Shown: positions 26,074-35,600 of the stretch, piece after piece
Layout of the letters: each line of letters opens with the position of its first letter
How positions within the stretch are numbered: the first letter of the stretch is position 1
Source: an uncultured Prevotella sp.
GTDB taxonomy: Bacteria; Bacteroidota; Bacteroidia; Bacteroidales; Bacteroidaceae
Assembly (NCBI GenBank): GCA_944320305.1
Contig: CALUGW010000005.1
Location: forward strand, 1-64,000
Direction of reading: 5' to 3'
DNA length: 64,000 nt
The notes under the pieces: generated by a model
Databases searched by the model: none
The model's input: the letters and a program-made list of their open reading frames with translations, nothing else
What the model was told of the DNA's origin: nothing
Made by a program: the position numbers and the translations under genes

Positions 26074-27408
26074 TCATTTAATTTTCACCATTCTCGAAAT
26101 ATAATACAACGCACTCTCGCCGTCACGGAACAGATACTCACCCTCCGTAACGCGGCCAAGACTCGAAGAGTTGTTTGGTGTTGTCTTCCACAGACACCAA
26201 GTGTCAAGCATAATGCCGGTATAGCCGTTGTCCACCCAAGTGTAAACAGGGTTCTCCCTGTCGCCGTTCCACTCTGTCACAAAGCCACCGAGAGTGTATG
26301 CGCGCGGCAGAGTGTTCTGAACCCATGAGGCGGCATTGAACCAAATCTCGTTGCCATCCTCGTCGTGGGCGATTATCTGGGTGTTCCATGTCAGATTGCT
26401 TGTTCCACGGTCGTAGCCGACCTCAACGGTGTAAAGAGGATTAAGACCCGACATTGAATAAGAGCGGCCTTCAACCAGCGGAGTCAGAGTCACCATAACG
26501 GAGTCTGCCTTGCCCTCTTCTTCCTCGTCGTCTTCAATGCCGCTCTGGTAATAAAGCCAGTATGAGCCGACATAGTCCTCATAGTCGATATAGACAGACG
26601 GCATACGCCCTGTCATGCTGAAGCCGTTAGCGCCCTCGTTAACACAAGTGTACAGCCTGTCCTTGTCTGCATAAGTAAACTCATACAGCTTGCTGCCGCC
26701 GACCTCAACGGGTGTATAAAGGCGGAGTCCCTTGTCTGTGAACACGAAATCGCGCGTCTCGTTGAATGCGGTGTCCGCAGAATAAGTAAAGGTAACCTTC
26801 TGGCTCATATAGCTGAACGACGCCTCAACAGAGTCTTCACCAATCATGCCGACCGCAGTCGGGGCGTAGATGCTGTCAGACATGGCCGAGGCCAGCTTGA
26901 TATAGTCAAGCATCGGCACGTCGATGGGGCGCAGATAAGCGTAGTTTCCCACTCTCTTGCCTTTCAGGACCACAAGCTCCGGCGTGGCGCTGAGCACAGT
27001 GAACTCAAAGTCTGCATGGTATCCCTCGTAATATGAGCTGTTGGGAGTGGCTAGAGCGTGAAGCACCTTGTTGTAGGTGTCGAACGTGAGCACAGGTCCC
27101 TGATCGGTGGTCATCTTGTAATAAGACGTGGCCTCCTCCTGGATAAGCTCAGACGCTGCGGTGCACGTCAGTGAGTCGAACTTGACGGTCACGACATATC
27201 CGCCATACTGCACGTCAGTTCCAACGAAATAATCCATTGCCCAGCCGTTGGGAGCACCGCGGAGAATATCCTTGATGTTTTCCATGTCCTGCTCCAAACG
27301 CTGCGATGACGACTCACCGAACACCTCGTCGTCCTCAGACTGGCATGAGCTAAGCCCGAGCAAGGGCAGAGCCATCATGCACGCGAAGAATATATTCTTT
27401 AATTTCAT
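26074..27408 (-). CDS. DUF4302 lipoprotein
   Basis: 444 aa. A lipoprotein signal (LLGLSSC, Cys22) precedes a helix (QRLEQDMENIKDILRGAPNG) that leads into a long beta-rich domain. The start region RGAPNGWAMDYF is typical of DUF4302, a family found next to SusC/SusD pairs. The ATG at 27408 (MKLKNIFF) is preferred over an in-frame ATG at 27417, since both lie just after the upstream stop. Function unknown. The gene order suggests a surface-exposed accessory binding protein of the SusCD complex. Confidence 0.8.
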   Translation of the reverse strand: MKLKNIFFACMMALPLLGLSSCQSEDDEVFGESSSQRLEQDMENIKDILRGAPNGWAMDYFVGTDVQYGGYVVTVKFDSLTCTAASELIQEEATSYYKMTTDQGPVLTFDTYNKVLHALATPNSSYYEGYHADFEFTVLSATPELVVLKGKRVGNYAYLRPIDVPMLDYIKLASAMSDSIYAPTAVGMIGEDSVEASFSYMSQKVTFTYSADTAFNETRDFVFTDKGLRLYTPVEVGGSKLYEFTYADKDRLYTCVNEGANGFSMTGRMPSVYIDYEDYVGSYWLYYQSGIEDDEEEEGKADSVMVTLTPLVEGRSYSMSGLNPLYTVEVGYDRGTSNLTWNTQIIAHDEDGNEIWFNAASWVQNTLPRAYTLGGFVTEWNGDRENPVYTWVDNGYTGIMLDTWCLWKTTPNNSSSLGRVTEGEYLFRDGESALYYISRMVKIK

Positions 27409-27421
27409 AACTGCCATATCT

Positions 27422-28345
27422 TTAATCAATTGAAACGTCTGACAAGTCAACCTTGCCTGAAATGATGTCATTCTCACGGCGCAACACCACATCGCGAAGC
27501 TCGTCCAAATCAATGTTGAAATTGTCTCTCATGTAAGCGCGCACGATATCGAGCTTTGACTCTATGTACTGCCTGCCGTCCGAAGGCTCTTCCTCTGTGC
27601 CCTCGGCATCCTGCATCCAGGCTTCCCACTGCTCGGGAGTGTTCGTGACATACATCGACATGGTCTCGGCAAAGTCCTCAGCGTCAGAATGCTGCGCATA
27701 GGCTGAGATGAAGCCGCGCTGCAAGTAGCCACTGTTCCACTGGTCACTGCTCCAGCTGTCGGCCACATAGCCCGTGCCGGTTATGAGCTGGAACGTGGCC
27801 GGGTAGTCAATCGTCTGGTTCAAGATGTGCGTGAACTCGTGGTGGATTGTCTTCAAATAGTAGTAGTTGAGCGTGAAAAGCGAATTCTTGTACTCGTCAA
27901 GATAATTAAGCCCGAGCAGGAAGATTTTCTTGCCGCCCTCGGCCGTTCCCAGCTCGTAATTGTCATTGTTCATGTAGTGCCACTCGCCCTCGAAGAAGAA
28001 CATCTTGGGAAAATACTGGCGTGTGAAGTCGATGCCGGCAATCTCATCGTATGCCTCAACGCAGCTGTACTTGACGATATGCGCCATCTCCACCGCCTGC
28101 TCGTAGGCCGCCGGAACGGTGTAATAATCGCCGACTGTCTCGTTGTACTCGTAGCGGTATTTTATCTCAATGTTGTAAGGCTGCAGGAAGTTCACCTCGA
28201 GCCACTTGTCAAGAGGTGTCTGCTCAACCTTGTCTGCCGTAATTATCGTCTGCGACGAGATGTCGTCACTGTCGTCACCGTCGCACGCGGTGAGCGAGAA
28301 TGCGGCACCGGCCAGCATCATTGCGAATATCTTGAATCTGTCCAT
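27422..28345 (-). CDS. zinc-binding metallopeptidase lipoprotein
   Basis: 307 aa. The lipoprotein signal ends at Cys21 (SLTAC). The zinc motif HEFTH (169-173, HExxH form) is followed by a likely third ligand Glu in the DAEDFAETMSMY helix. This pattern fits the putative zinc-binding metallopeptidase family (PF15890-like) that is encoded with SusC/SusD genes. It would act at the outer cell surface, perhaps trimming peptides or a protein-bound ligand before import. Substrate unknown. It sits 40 nt after susD and 13 nt before the DUF4302 gene. Confidence 0.82.
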   Translation of the reverse strand: MDRFKIFAMMLAGAAFSLTACDGDDSDDISSQTIITADKVEQTPLDKWLEVNFLQPYNIEIKYRYEYNETVGDYYTVPAAYEQAVEMAHIVKYSCVEAYDEIAGIDFTRQYFPKMFFFEGEWHYMNNDNYELGTAEGGKKIFLLGLNYLDEYKNSLFTLNYYYLKTIHHEFTHILNQTIDYPATFQLITGTGYVADSWSSDQWNSGYLQRGFISAYAQHSDAEDFAETMSMYVTNTPEQWEAWMQDAEGTEEEPSDGRQYIESKLDIVRAYMRDNFNIDLDELRDVVLRRENDIISGKVDLSDVSID

Positions 28346-28385
28346 ATATTTTTTCTGTTCGTTTTAAGAAATAATACACTGTCCG

Positions 28386-29978
28386 TTATCTCGGATTTGG
28401 CTGGTAGCCGGCAAGAAGTACCTCCTGCGGCAACTGGATGGCCCGGCGCGGATCGCTGACTGTCATCGAGTCTGTCACCTTCAGCGGTTTGCCGCTTTCA
28501 TTCATAGTGCGGCGATATACGGTGATGCCGTAGCGCTTGAGGTCGAACCAGCGATAGCCCTCGTAGACTGTCTCCAGGCGCTTGAAGTTAAGCACGCAGT
28601 GGAGCATGCACTCCTGGGTGCTGCCCGGCCCGTCGATGGCAAACATCGGGTGCAGGCGCTTCTTCTGCGTAGGCGCGTTCCACTCCCAGTAGTCCATGTC
28701 GTTGTAATACTTCTCGACAAGCTCCGGTGTGAGCGTGACGGTTGAGGTCGTCCAGTTGTGCATCCACAGGTTGAGGTCGTTGCAGGCCTTGTCGTATTGC
28801 TTCAGCATGATGTAGGCCTCGGCGCGCTCCAGGAGCGTCAGGTCGGCCTTGAACGCCGGATAGACGGTCACGGCCTGGAAGTTCTGGTGCTGCGCGTCGA
28901 GCCAGTTGTACATAAAGGGCGACTTGCAGACAAACACCCTGTTGAAAGCTCCCGCGATGGCAGACCTGGCGGGGCAGCGCATCATGTAAGCCGAGCCCCA
29001 GATGTTCTGGGCCTGCAGGTCCTCCGTGTCGGCAAGATATGTGCAGTGGCTGTACTTGCGGTTGCCGATGAGCAGGTTGCTGTTCCAGAAGCCGAGCATT
29101 GACGTTGCCGTCATGAGCATCAGGTTGCTGTTTGCAGAGGCGTCGATATAAAGGTTGGTGCGCGGAGTGATGTCGCCGGTGATAGGCGTGGCGTTCATCT
29201 CGTCCCAATCGCGGAGCATTGTCTCGGGAGCCGAGCCGAGAGCCTCGGTGGCATACTCCACCGCCTTGTCCCACTTCTGGTAGTCAAGATAGAAACGTGC
29301 GGCGAAGGCATAGGCGGCATTGCGGTTGAAGTGATACTTGGGCACATCGAGATGGGTGTCGCCCACAAGCGGCAGAGCCTCCTGGATGTCACGGTCAATC
29401 TTCTCATACACTTCCTTGAGAGTGCCGCGCGAATAAGAGGGGTTAAGCGAGTTCTCACACTCCTCCATATATGTTATGCCCAGGTCTGCGGCCGCTGTCG
29501 CGGGGTTGTAGGGCAGACAGAAGATGTAAGCGAGAATGTAGTGGTGATAAGCCCTGGCGAGCAGTGCCTCGGCCTTGGCCTCACGCAGTGTCTGGGTTGT
29601 GGCGCCTCCCATCTCCTCGATTGACTGCAGCGCCAGATTGGCGTGGGCCACCGAGGTATAGAACTGCTGCCACATGAAATAAGGCCCGTCGTTGTCGATT
29701 TCCGTGAGCACCTGCCAGTTGTACAGCTGGTCGTAGAAACGGCTGGTGTAATTGGAATAGCTGTCGCCCATGTCGTCAATGTTGTCAGACGTACACTCCG
29801 CCATTATTATGGGAGTGGAGCCGGCATAGGCGCCGGTCAGCAGCCTTACCACTTTGTCCTCGGTGTCCACTTGCGTGCGGTTGTCGGGCATCTCGTCCAG
29901 ATAATCGTTGCACGAGGCGAACGACAGACCGAGAACAAGCGCAAGCGTTACATTGTATATTGTCTTTGTTGCTTTCAT
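28386..29978 (-). CDS. SusD/RagB-family nutrient-binding lipoprotein
   Basis: 530 aa. The lipoprotein signal ends at Cys23 (LSFASC), then NDYLDEMPDNRTQVDT and TPR-like helices as in SusD. The protein caps the SusC channel and captures the ligand at the cell surface. The C-terminal part has the usual GYRWFDLKRYG segment. The ATG at 29978 (MKATKTIYN) is chosen over an earlier Met that overlaps susC. The neighbouring metallopeptidase and the lack of glycosidases point to a peptide-like ligand rather than a glycan; that is inference. Confidence 0.93.
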   Translation of the reverse strand: MKATKTIYNVTLALVLGLSFASCNDYLDEMPDNRTQVDTEDKVVRLLTGAYAGSTPIIMAECTSDNIDDMGDSYSNYTSRFYDQLYNWQVLTEIDNDGPYFMWQQFYTSVAHANLALQSIEEMGGATTQTLREAKAEALLARAYHHYILAYIFCLPYNPATAAADLGITYMEECENSLNPSYSRGTLKEVYEKIDRDIQEALPLVGDTHLDVPKYHFNRNAAYAFAARFYLDYQKWDKAVEYATEALGSAPETMLRDWDEMNATPITGDITPRTNLYIDASANSNLMLMTATSMLGFWNSNLLIGNRKYSHCTYLADTEDLQAQNIWGSAYMMRCPARSAIAGAFNRVFVCKSPFMYNWLDAQHQNFQAVTVYPAFKADLTLLERAEAYIMLKQYDKACNDLNLWMHNWTTSTVTLTPELVEKYYNDMDYWEWNAPTQKKRLHPMFAIDGPGSTQECMLHCVLNFKRLETVYEGYRWFDLKRYGITVYRRTMNESGKPLKVTDSMTVSDPRRAIQLPQEVLLAGYQPNPR

Positions 29979-30000
29979 TGTTAGTGCGTCAGTTAATTGT

Positions 30001-33000
30001 TTAGATACCAACTTTCAATGTTAATGTGAACTGCTTTGCCATAGGCATGGCCACACCGCCGGTGTTGAAGAACTCGGGATCCTGTCCGTTGAGCTTCTTG
30101 TCGGCGTAAAGCAGGAAGAGGTTCGTGCCCTGAAGCTTGAGCGAGAGGGTGTTGACACCGAGATGCTGTATGAGCGTCTTGGGGAAGTCATACGACAGCG
30201 AGATTTCCTTCATGCGGATAAAGTCGCCCTTTGCTATGCGCTCTGTGGAATAGTTGTATGCGCTGTAAGCGTAGGAGAGTGTGCGGTCGTTGTAGTTCTG
30301 CAGCGAGCTGGCGATGACCGGGACAGTGGTGTACTTCTCGTCGCCGGGCACTGTCCAGCGGTTGTTGAACTCCTTCGGCGTGGCCGTCAGGTCGTCATAT
30401 TTGTTGGAGAACACGGGGTCGAGACGCACCACGTTGCCAAACGAGTATGTAAGGAACACGTTGAGCGTGAAGTTCTTGTAGCGGAAGATGTTGCCGAAGC
30501 TGCCGACGTCGGTCGGGTCGGCGCTGCCCTCGTACTTCAGGTAGCCGATCTTATTGGGGTCGCCCTGCTGGAAGTTTATGTTAGACACGGTGATCTCGCC
30601 GTCCTCGTTGAGGAATGTGGGCAGTCCGTCCTCGTTAAGCCCCATGAACGGAATGGAGAACACGGCGCGCACGGGATAGCCCTTGCGGGCGAAACCGTTG
30701 CCGGAGACGAGGTCTGTCACATAAGAGTAGCTGTCAAGGTCTGTCACCTCGTTGGTGCTGTGGCTGTAAATAAAGCTCGTGGTCCAGGTGAAGTCCTTGT
30801 TCTTGATGTTGGTCGTCGAGAGCGAAAGCTCCACTCCGCTCGACTTCATCGAGGCCACGTTTCCGAGCTTCTGTATCTCGCCGCCGATGCCCTGTGTGTT
30901 CACCAGGCCGATGAGGTCGTAGTTGCGGCGGCTGTAGGCGTCGAGGGTGAAGTTGATGCGGTTGTCGAGGAAGCCGAGGTCAAGGCCGAAGTTGAACTCG
31001 TGCTTCTTCTCGTATGTAAGGTCCTCATTGCCGAGCTGCGAGATGTAGAGCATGCTCTCCTGCACGTCGGCAAACGGGCGCCACGGGTTGGCGGCCAGGA
31101 TGATGGCCTGCGAGTTGGTCACGCTGGCCGGGCCGCGGTCGGCTGTAAGAGAGTAAGAAAGACGCAGCGCGAGGTGCGACATGGCGGGCCGCAGCGCCTT
31201 GAAGAATTTCTCCTCGTGCACGTTCCATGCGCCGGAGATGTTCCATGTGGGCAGCCAGCGCGCCTGGCGGCTCTTGCCCAGACGGTTTGTTCCCTCATAG
31301 CGGATGGTGCCGTTGATGGAGTAGCGGCCTTTGTATGAGTATGTGCCGTTGGCAAAGAATGCCACGCTGCGCTCGTGGGTGTTGGACAGGGTGAAGTAGT
31401 CCTCGCCCTCCTCGCGGCTCTTCTTGAACACCTCGTAGGCCCATGATGGGATCTCGCCCATCTCGTACTGCATACCCCAGCCGCGGAACCATGTGTTGTG
31501 GCGCTCAACGCTGTTCGCCTCCATACCGCCGTAGAAGTTGACAATGTGTGTGTCCTCGCCGAACACATCGTTATACTGCGCGGTGGCGCGGAAGTCGTAG
31601 CCGAACATACGGTCGTCAGTGCGGTTGAGGATACCGCCGTAAGGCAGCACCGTCACCGGCAGGGCGTAGATGTCGTCGGGGTCGGTGTAAAGATACTCGT
31701 TGGTGTCGCGTATTGTCGACGTGCCCATGGCGCGGTATGCCTGGGCCTGGTTGGAGTTGTCCTTGATGTTGTGCTCCTGGGTGGCCGAGCTGTACTTCAC
31801 GGCGCCGAGAGCCGTAAGCTCAACCTTTGTTATGGGCTTGTAGGTGAGCTTGGCCTGCATGCGGAAGTCGAACACGTTGAGGTCGATGTAGTTGTTCTCC
31901 AGCTCGTGCTTGATGTTGAACGGAGCGTAGTTGCGGGTGTAGAACTCGTTGGGGTCGAGCGTGCGCGACGTGTTCAGCGCGTAGGAGTAGGGGTTGATGT
32001 CGAATGCGCGGCTCACCTCGCCGGTGACGGGGTCAACATGCTGGCTGATGGTTCCCGGAGCCTCCTGCTTGCGGTAAGAGGCGTTTCCGATGATTCCCAT
32101 CGACAGCTTCTTCGAGAGGTTGTGGTTTACGTTGAAGTTGGCCGTGTAGCGTTCTACCGCGCTCTTGAGCGACCATCCCGGGTCATACATCGCGCTGACC
32201 GAGGCGTAGTAGTTGCCCTTGTCGCTTCCGCCCGACATGCTGACTGAGTGGGTGTGCTGGATTGAGTTGGTGAACAGCTCCTTGAACCAGTCCGTGTTGC
32301 GGTACTCGGCGGCGCGCAGGTAAGCGGCGCGTGCGGCAGGTGTGTTGGGCAGCCCGAACTGGCCGGTCACGGGGTTGTAAGTGTTTATCAGCTCATACAT
32401 CTTTCCGTAGACGCCGCTGTTCTGGGCATTGGCCGTCTCGGCGTAGTTGAGGAATCCCTTCTGCTGCAGTTCCTGATAGACAGACATCTGGTCCTGCGAG
32501 TTCATGATGTTGAACGTAGAGTAGCGGGGCACAAGGCGCATGGTGTACTCGCCGTTGTAGCTGATGTGCGCCTGGCCCGACTTGCCTTTCTTGGTGGTCA
32601 CGACAATCACACCGGCCATCGCGCGCGCGCCATATATAGATGTGGCGGAGCCGTCCTTAAGGATCTGGAAGCTCTCGATGTCGTCGGAGTTGAGTCCGGC
32701 GATGGCGGAGCTGATAAGGGTGTTGGCGTCGCCAGAAGAGAGCTGGTCGGTGCTGACGTCGGTGACATTCTCCATGATCACGCCGTCAACGACCCACAGC
32801 GGGTTGGAGCTGCCGTAAATGGAGGTGGCGCCGCGCACGCGGATTTTTGGCGCGGTACCGAACGTTCCCGACACGTTCTGAACCGACACTCCGGCCGCAC
32901 GGCCTTCGAGCGAGCGGCTGATGTCGGCCATACCGGAGATTTTTGTGCCCTCGGCGTCAATCTTCGTCGTGGCGCCGGTGAAGAGGCGCTTGTCCATCTT

Positions 33001-33324
33001 CTGCATTCCGGTGACGACGACCTCGTCAACAACGTGGGCCGAACTTTCGAGCGACACCTTCATCCCAGGCTTCGCGGTGACGGTCTGCGGCTTCATGCCG
33101 ACATAACTTATCACAAGTTTCTTGCCGGCCGGCACGTTCAGCGAGAACTGACCGTCTATGTTGGTCGTCGTGCCGGTCTTGGTTCCCTCGACCATAACCG
33201 TCGCGCCGATGACCGGCAGCCCGTCTTCCTGAGATATTACGGTTCCTGTAACTTTTGTTTGGGCAAATGCCATTCCCAGCGAGAGGAAAAGGCACGCCAA
33301 AAGCATAGTTAATCTTTTTTCCAT
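30001..33324 (-). CDS. SusC/RagA-family TonB-dependent transporter
   Basis: 1107 aa. A signal peptide (1-22) precedes a carboxypeptidase-regulatory-like domain (about 24-100), then the plug (about 105-235) with SSNPLWVVDGVIM and SATSIYGARAMAGVIVV, and a 22-strand barrel ending in FTLTLKVGI. It pulls the ligand held by SusD across the outer membrane with energy from TonB. It is the first gene of a nine-gene minus-strand series ending at 19517. No hybrid two-component or ECF-sigma/anti-sigma genes are adjacent, so regulation must come from elsewhere. A -7 site lies at 33372. Confidence 0.95.
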   Translation of the reverse strand: MEKRLTMLLACLFLSLGMAFAQTKVTGTVISQEDGLPVIGATVMVEGTKTGTTTNIDGQFSLNVPAGKKLVISYVGMKPQTVTAKPGMKVSLESSAHVVDEVVVTGMQKMDKRLFTGATTKIDAEGTKISGMADISRSLEGRAAGVSVQNVSGTFGTAPKIRVRGATSIYGSSNPLWVVDGVIMENVTDVSTDQLSSGDANTLISSAIAGLNSDDIESFQILKDGSATSIYGARAMAGVIVVTTKKGKSGQAHISYNGEYTMRLVPRYSTFNIMNSQDQMSVYQELQQKGFLNYAETANAQNSGVYGKMYELINTYNPVTGQFGLPNTPAARAAYLRAAEYRNTDWFKELFTNSIQHTHSVSMSGGSDKGNYYASVSAMYDPGWSLKSAVERYTANFNVNHNLSKKLSMGIIGNASYRKQEAPGTISQHVDPVTGEVSRAFDINPYSYALNTSRTLDPNEFYTRNYAPFNIKHELENNYIDLNVFDFRMQAKLTYKPITKVELTALGAVKYSSATQEHNIKDNSNQAQAYRAMGTSTIRDTNEYLYTDPDDIYALPVTVLPYGGILNRTDDRMFGYDFRATAQYNDVFGEDTHIVNFYGGMEANSVERHNTWFRGWGMQYEMGEIPSWAYEVFKKSREEGEDYFTLSNTHERSVAFFANGTYSYKGRYSINGTIRYEGTNRLGKSRQARWLPTWNISGAWNVHEEKFFKALRPAMSHLALRLSYSLTADRGPASVTNSQAIILAANPWRPFADVQESMLYISQLGNEDLTYEKKHEFNFGLDLGFLDNRINFTLDAYSRRNYDLIGLVNTQGIGGEIQKLGNVASMKSSGVELSLSTTNIKNKDFTWTTSFIYSHSTNEVTDLDSYSYVTDLVSGNGFARKGYPVRAVFSIPFMGLNEDGLPTFLNEDGEITVSNINFQQGDPNKIGYLKYEGSADPTDVGSFGNIFRYKNFTLNVFLTYSFGNVVRLDPVFSNKYDDLTATPKEFNNRWTVPGDEKYTTVPVIASSLQNYNDRTLSYAYSAYNYSTERIAKGDFIRMKEISLSYDFPKTLIQHLGVNTLSLKLQGTNLFLLYADKKLNGQDPEFFNTGGVAMPMAKQFTLTLKVGI

Positions 33325-33371
33325 AAATACTCTCTTCTTTACTAAAATTACATTTCAAATATTACAACGTG

Positions 33372-33379
33372 CAAAATTA
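33372..33379 (-). promoter_or_regulatory. -7 element (TAATTTTG) of the SusC locus
   Basis: CAAAATTA on the plus strand reads TAATTTTG on the minus strand, 48 nt before susC. The region is AT-rich. No good -33 element is seen, consistent with an activated promoter. Confidence 0.5.
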
Positions 33380-33654
33380 AACAAAAATATTCAACCCACC
33401 ACAGAATAAACCAAAAAAATCATATATTTAACGTATTCTGTACACTATTAAGGTAGAATTTACACCAATAATGTTCCACTTTGAAAATGAATGCCGCCAA
33501 AAAGTTTACAGTTTGAAACGAAAGGACGGTTGTATTTTGTGCATAAATATGCACTTCAAAACACATGAATATGCAGTCTCAAACGGCTTCGGCTCCCTGC
33601 GGGAACACCACAAAACGCAAGTCTGCCGCCGTTCCCGAACCGCCCGCGCAACAG

Positions 33655-33766
33655 CCTGGTTTTCAACAAGTTGCAAAACGGCCTGTTTCGGCTTCCGTTT
33701 TGGGCCGTTTCGCAGTGCGAAACAGGCCGTTTCAGAAGCCAAAACAGGCCGTTTTGAAAATCATTG
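33655..33766. repeat. interspersed repeat family B, copy 2 (short form)
   Basis: A cluster of six AAAACGGCC/GGCCGTTTT-type motifs, alternating in orientation (TTGCAAAACGGCCTGTTTCG, TTTTGGGCCGTTTCGC, GAAACAGGCCGTTTC, AAAACAGGCCGTTTTG). It can fold into several alternative hairpins. Confidence 0.8.
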
Positions 33767-33939
33767 TGGCGCATAGCCTCCGGCGGGCGGTATCAGAAAG
33801 CCCCGGAAACGCACCCGCGCGGGCAGTCAGCACACAACTTCAAAACCGCATAAACATACAGTTTTGCCGACGGCACGGAAACCGCGCCCGGAGCGTCCGG
33901 CCCAAAAGCGGCTGGCCACGCCGGCGGCGCCGGCCGCCG

Positions 33940-34794
33940 TCACTTCACCTGGATGACGAGATACTTGCTCGTGCTCCAGAACTGCTGCGGGTTGGTTATG
34001 CGCAGAACATACTGCTTGTTGGCGTCGCGCGCCAGGGTGTAGCTCGAGGCCGGATGGGCGGTCAGCATCTTGGCCGAGCGCGAGTAGAGCTTTATCTCCT
34101 TGGTCACGCGGATGTCTATCTTCGTGAAGTAGTTGCGGTTGAAGTTAGACTGCAGCACCTTGCCGTCGGCAAGTATGCGCTGCTCCTTGAGCTCGCTCTT
34201 CGTGCCGAACACGTACCAGGCGGTGTGCAGCTGCTGGTCCTGCGCGTTGATGCGCTTCGTCTTCTGGTTGCCCTCTTCGGTCAGGTTGCTGACATTGGTG
34301 TTGAGGTTGGCTATCTTCTCGTCAAGGTCCATTATGTGTATGTCCTTGGCGTCAAGCTCGGCGCGCAGCTGCTGCAGCTGCTGGTCTTTCTCCTCCATCT
34401 GCTTCGTCAGGTTCTCGATGGTGCGCTGCAGCTGGTCGCCCTTGATGGTGCCCTCGCGCAGCTGGCGCTGCAGCTTGGCTATAAGCTCGCGGTTCTGCTT
34501 CATCGTGGACTGGATGAACTGCAGGTTCTCGCGTATGCGCTGCTCGCGGTTGGCGCCCTCGCCGTCTTTGGCAAGGCTCAGGCGGTTCTCAGCCTCGTTG
34601 ATTTCGCGGAATCCCTCCTCAATCTCGTTCATTGTCGACATCAGGTCGTTGATCTCTGTGTCTTTCTGGGCGATGATCTGGTTGAGCGAGTCGCGCTGCT
34701 GCGCTGCCGCAAGGTCGGTCTTCGCCTTGTCCTGCTTGCAGGCCGCAAAGGCCAGCAGACAGAGGGCTGCAATCAATAAATTCTTCATATTCAT
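33940..34794 (-). CDS. coiled-coil lipoprotein of unknown function
   Basis: 284 aa. A lipoprotein signal ends at Cys19 (LAFAAC). Residues about 25-190 are Gln/Glu/Leu-rich heptads forming one long coiled coil. A compact C-terminal domain (about 190-284) has beta strands and the segment TAWYVFGTKSELKEQ. The ATG at 34794 overlaps the rsmI stop by four bases (ATGA), so translation is coupled to rsmI; Met3 (34788) would break the overlap. I have no recognised function. A periplasmic scaffold anchored in a membrane is the simplest reading. Confidence 0.8.
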   Translation of the reverse strand: MNMKNLLIAALCLLAFAACKQDKAKTDLAAAQQRDSLNQIIAQKDTEINDLMSTMNEIEEGFREINEAENRLSLAKDGEGANREQRIRENLQFIQSTMKQNRELIAKLQRQLREGTIKGDQLQRTIENLTKQMEEKDQQLQQLRAELDAKDIHIMDLDEKIANLNTNVSNLTEEGNQKTKRINAQDQQLHTAWYVFGTKSELKEQRILADGKVLQSNFNRNYFTKIDIRVTKEIKLYSRSAKMLTAHPASSYTLARDANKQYVLRITNPQQFWSTSKYLVIQVK

Positions 34795-35489
34795 TCTGTT
34801 TTGGTTTTGTTTTCCTTATCGTCAGCGCCGGCCACGAGCACCACAATCTCGCCGCGCGGCGCCGTTACGGCAAAATGAGCCTTAAGCTCGTCGAGCGTGC
34901 CGCGCACGCTCTCCTCGTGCACCTTCGAGATCTCGCGGCACACGCAGGCCCTCCTGCCCCCGCCGAACACGGCGGCGAGCTGACCGAGCGTCTTGCAGAG
35001 CCTGTAAGGCGACTCATAGAACACCATCGTGCGCCGCTCGGCGGCGAGCGACTCAAGGCGCGTCTGCCTCCCCTTCTTCTGCGGCAGGAAGCCCTCGAAG
35101 GCAAAGCGGTCGCAAGGCAGGCCGCTGGCCACCAGCGCAGGCACAAAGGCAGTGGCTCCGGGCAGGCACTGCACCTCCACGCCGGCCCTCACGGCCTCGC
35201 GCACCAGGAAGAAGCCGGGGTCGCTGATGCCGGGCGTCCCGGCGTCGCTCACCAAGGCTACGGTCTCTCCCGCCAGCAGGCGGCGCACCACGGCGGCCGA
35301 CGTGCCGTGCTCGTTGAACTTGTGGTGCGAGGCCAGACGGTTGCTGATGCCGTAATGCTTCAGCAGGACGCCCGTGGTGCGGGTGTCCTCGGCCAGCACC
35401 AGGTCGGCCTCTTTCAGAATCCTCACCGCGCGGAAAGTCATGTCCTCCATGTTTCCGACAGGCGTGGGAACCACATATAAAATGCCCAT
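34791..35489 (-). CDS. rsmI: 16S rRNA (cytidine-1402-2'-O)-methyltransferase
   Basis: 232 aa. RsmI methylates the 2'-OH of C1402 in 16S rRNA using SAM. Motifs are YVVPTPVGNMEDMTFRAV at the start, LAEDTRTTG, LVSDAGTPGISDPG and LPGATAFVPALVASGLP, then VFYESPYR. The C-terminal part is shorter than the E. coli protein (about 286 aa), which is common in Bacteroidetes. A -7 site lies at 35554. It is the first gene of a two-gene unit with the coiled-coil lipoprotein. Confidence 0.94.
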   Translation of the reverse strand: MGILYVVPTPVGNMEDMTFRAVRILKEADLVLAEDTRTTGVLLKHYGISNRLASHHKFNEHGTSAAVVRRLLAGETVALVSDAGTPGISDPGFFLVREAVRAGVEVQCLPGATAFVPALVASGLPCDRFAFEGFLPQKKGRQTRLESLAAERRTMVFYESPYRLCKTLGQLAAVFGGGRRACVCREISKVHEESVRGTLDELKAHFAVTAPRGEIVVLVAGADDKENKTKTE

Positions 35490-35553
35490 ATCAACAGTCT
35501 TGACAGCCCGCGCGCCGACAGCTTGCGCAGCCGCGGCACGGCTTAAAATACTG

Positions 35554-35561
35554 CAAATGTA
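35554..35561 (-). promoter_or_regulatory. -7 element (TACATTTG) of rsmI
   Basis: It is 65 nt before the rsmI start. It lies beside, and divergent from, the promoter at 35601-35632. Confidence 0.5.
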
Positions 35562-35600
35562 ACGAATTACGGCCTACGGCCAAAAAAACTCCGGCCTTAA

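Larger units (their letters stand above)
33325..33939. other. intergenic region between susC and the coiled-coil lipoprotein gene
   Basis: 615 nt with no supported gene. An AT-rich promoter zone (33325-33480) is followed by a palindrome GTGCATAAATATGCAC (33539-33554), a family B repeat (33655-33766), then GC-rich sequence without a pattern I recognise. Confidence 0.65.

Noticed and set aside
33565-34779. 404-codon open frame opposite the coiled-coil lipoprotein
   Set aside because: It runs through the family B repeat and then antisense to a gene that has a lipobox and a coupled start codon.
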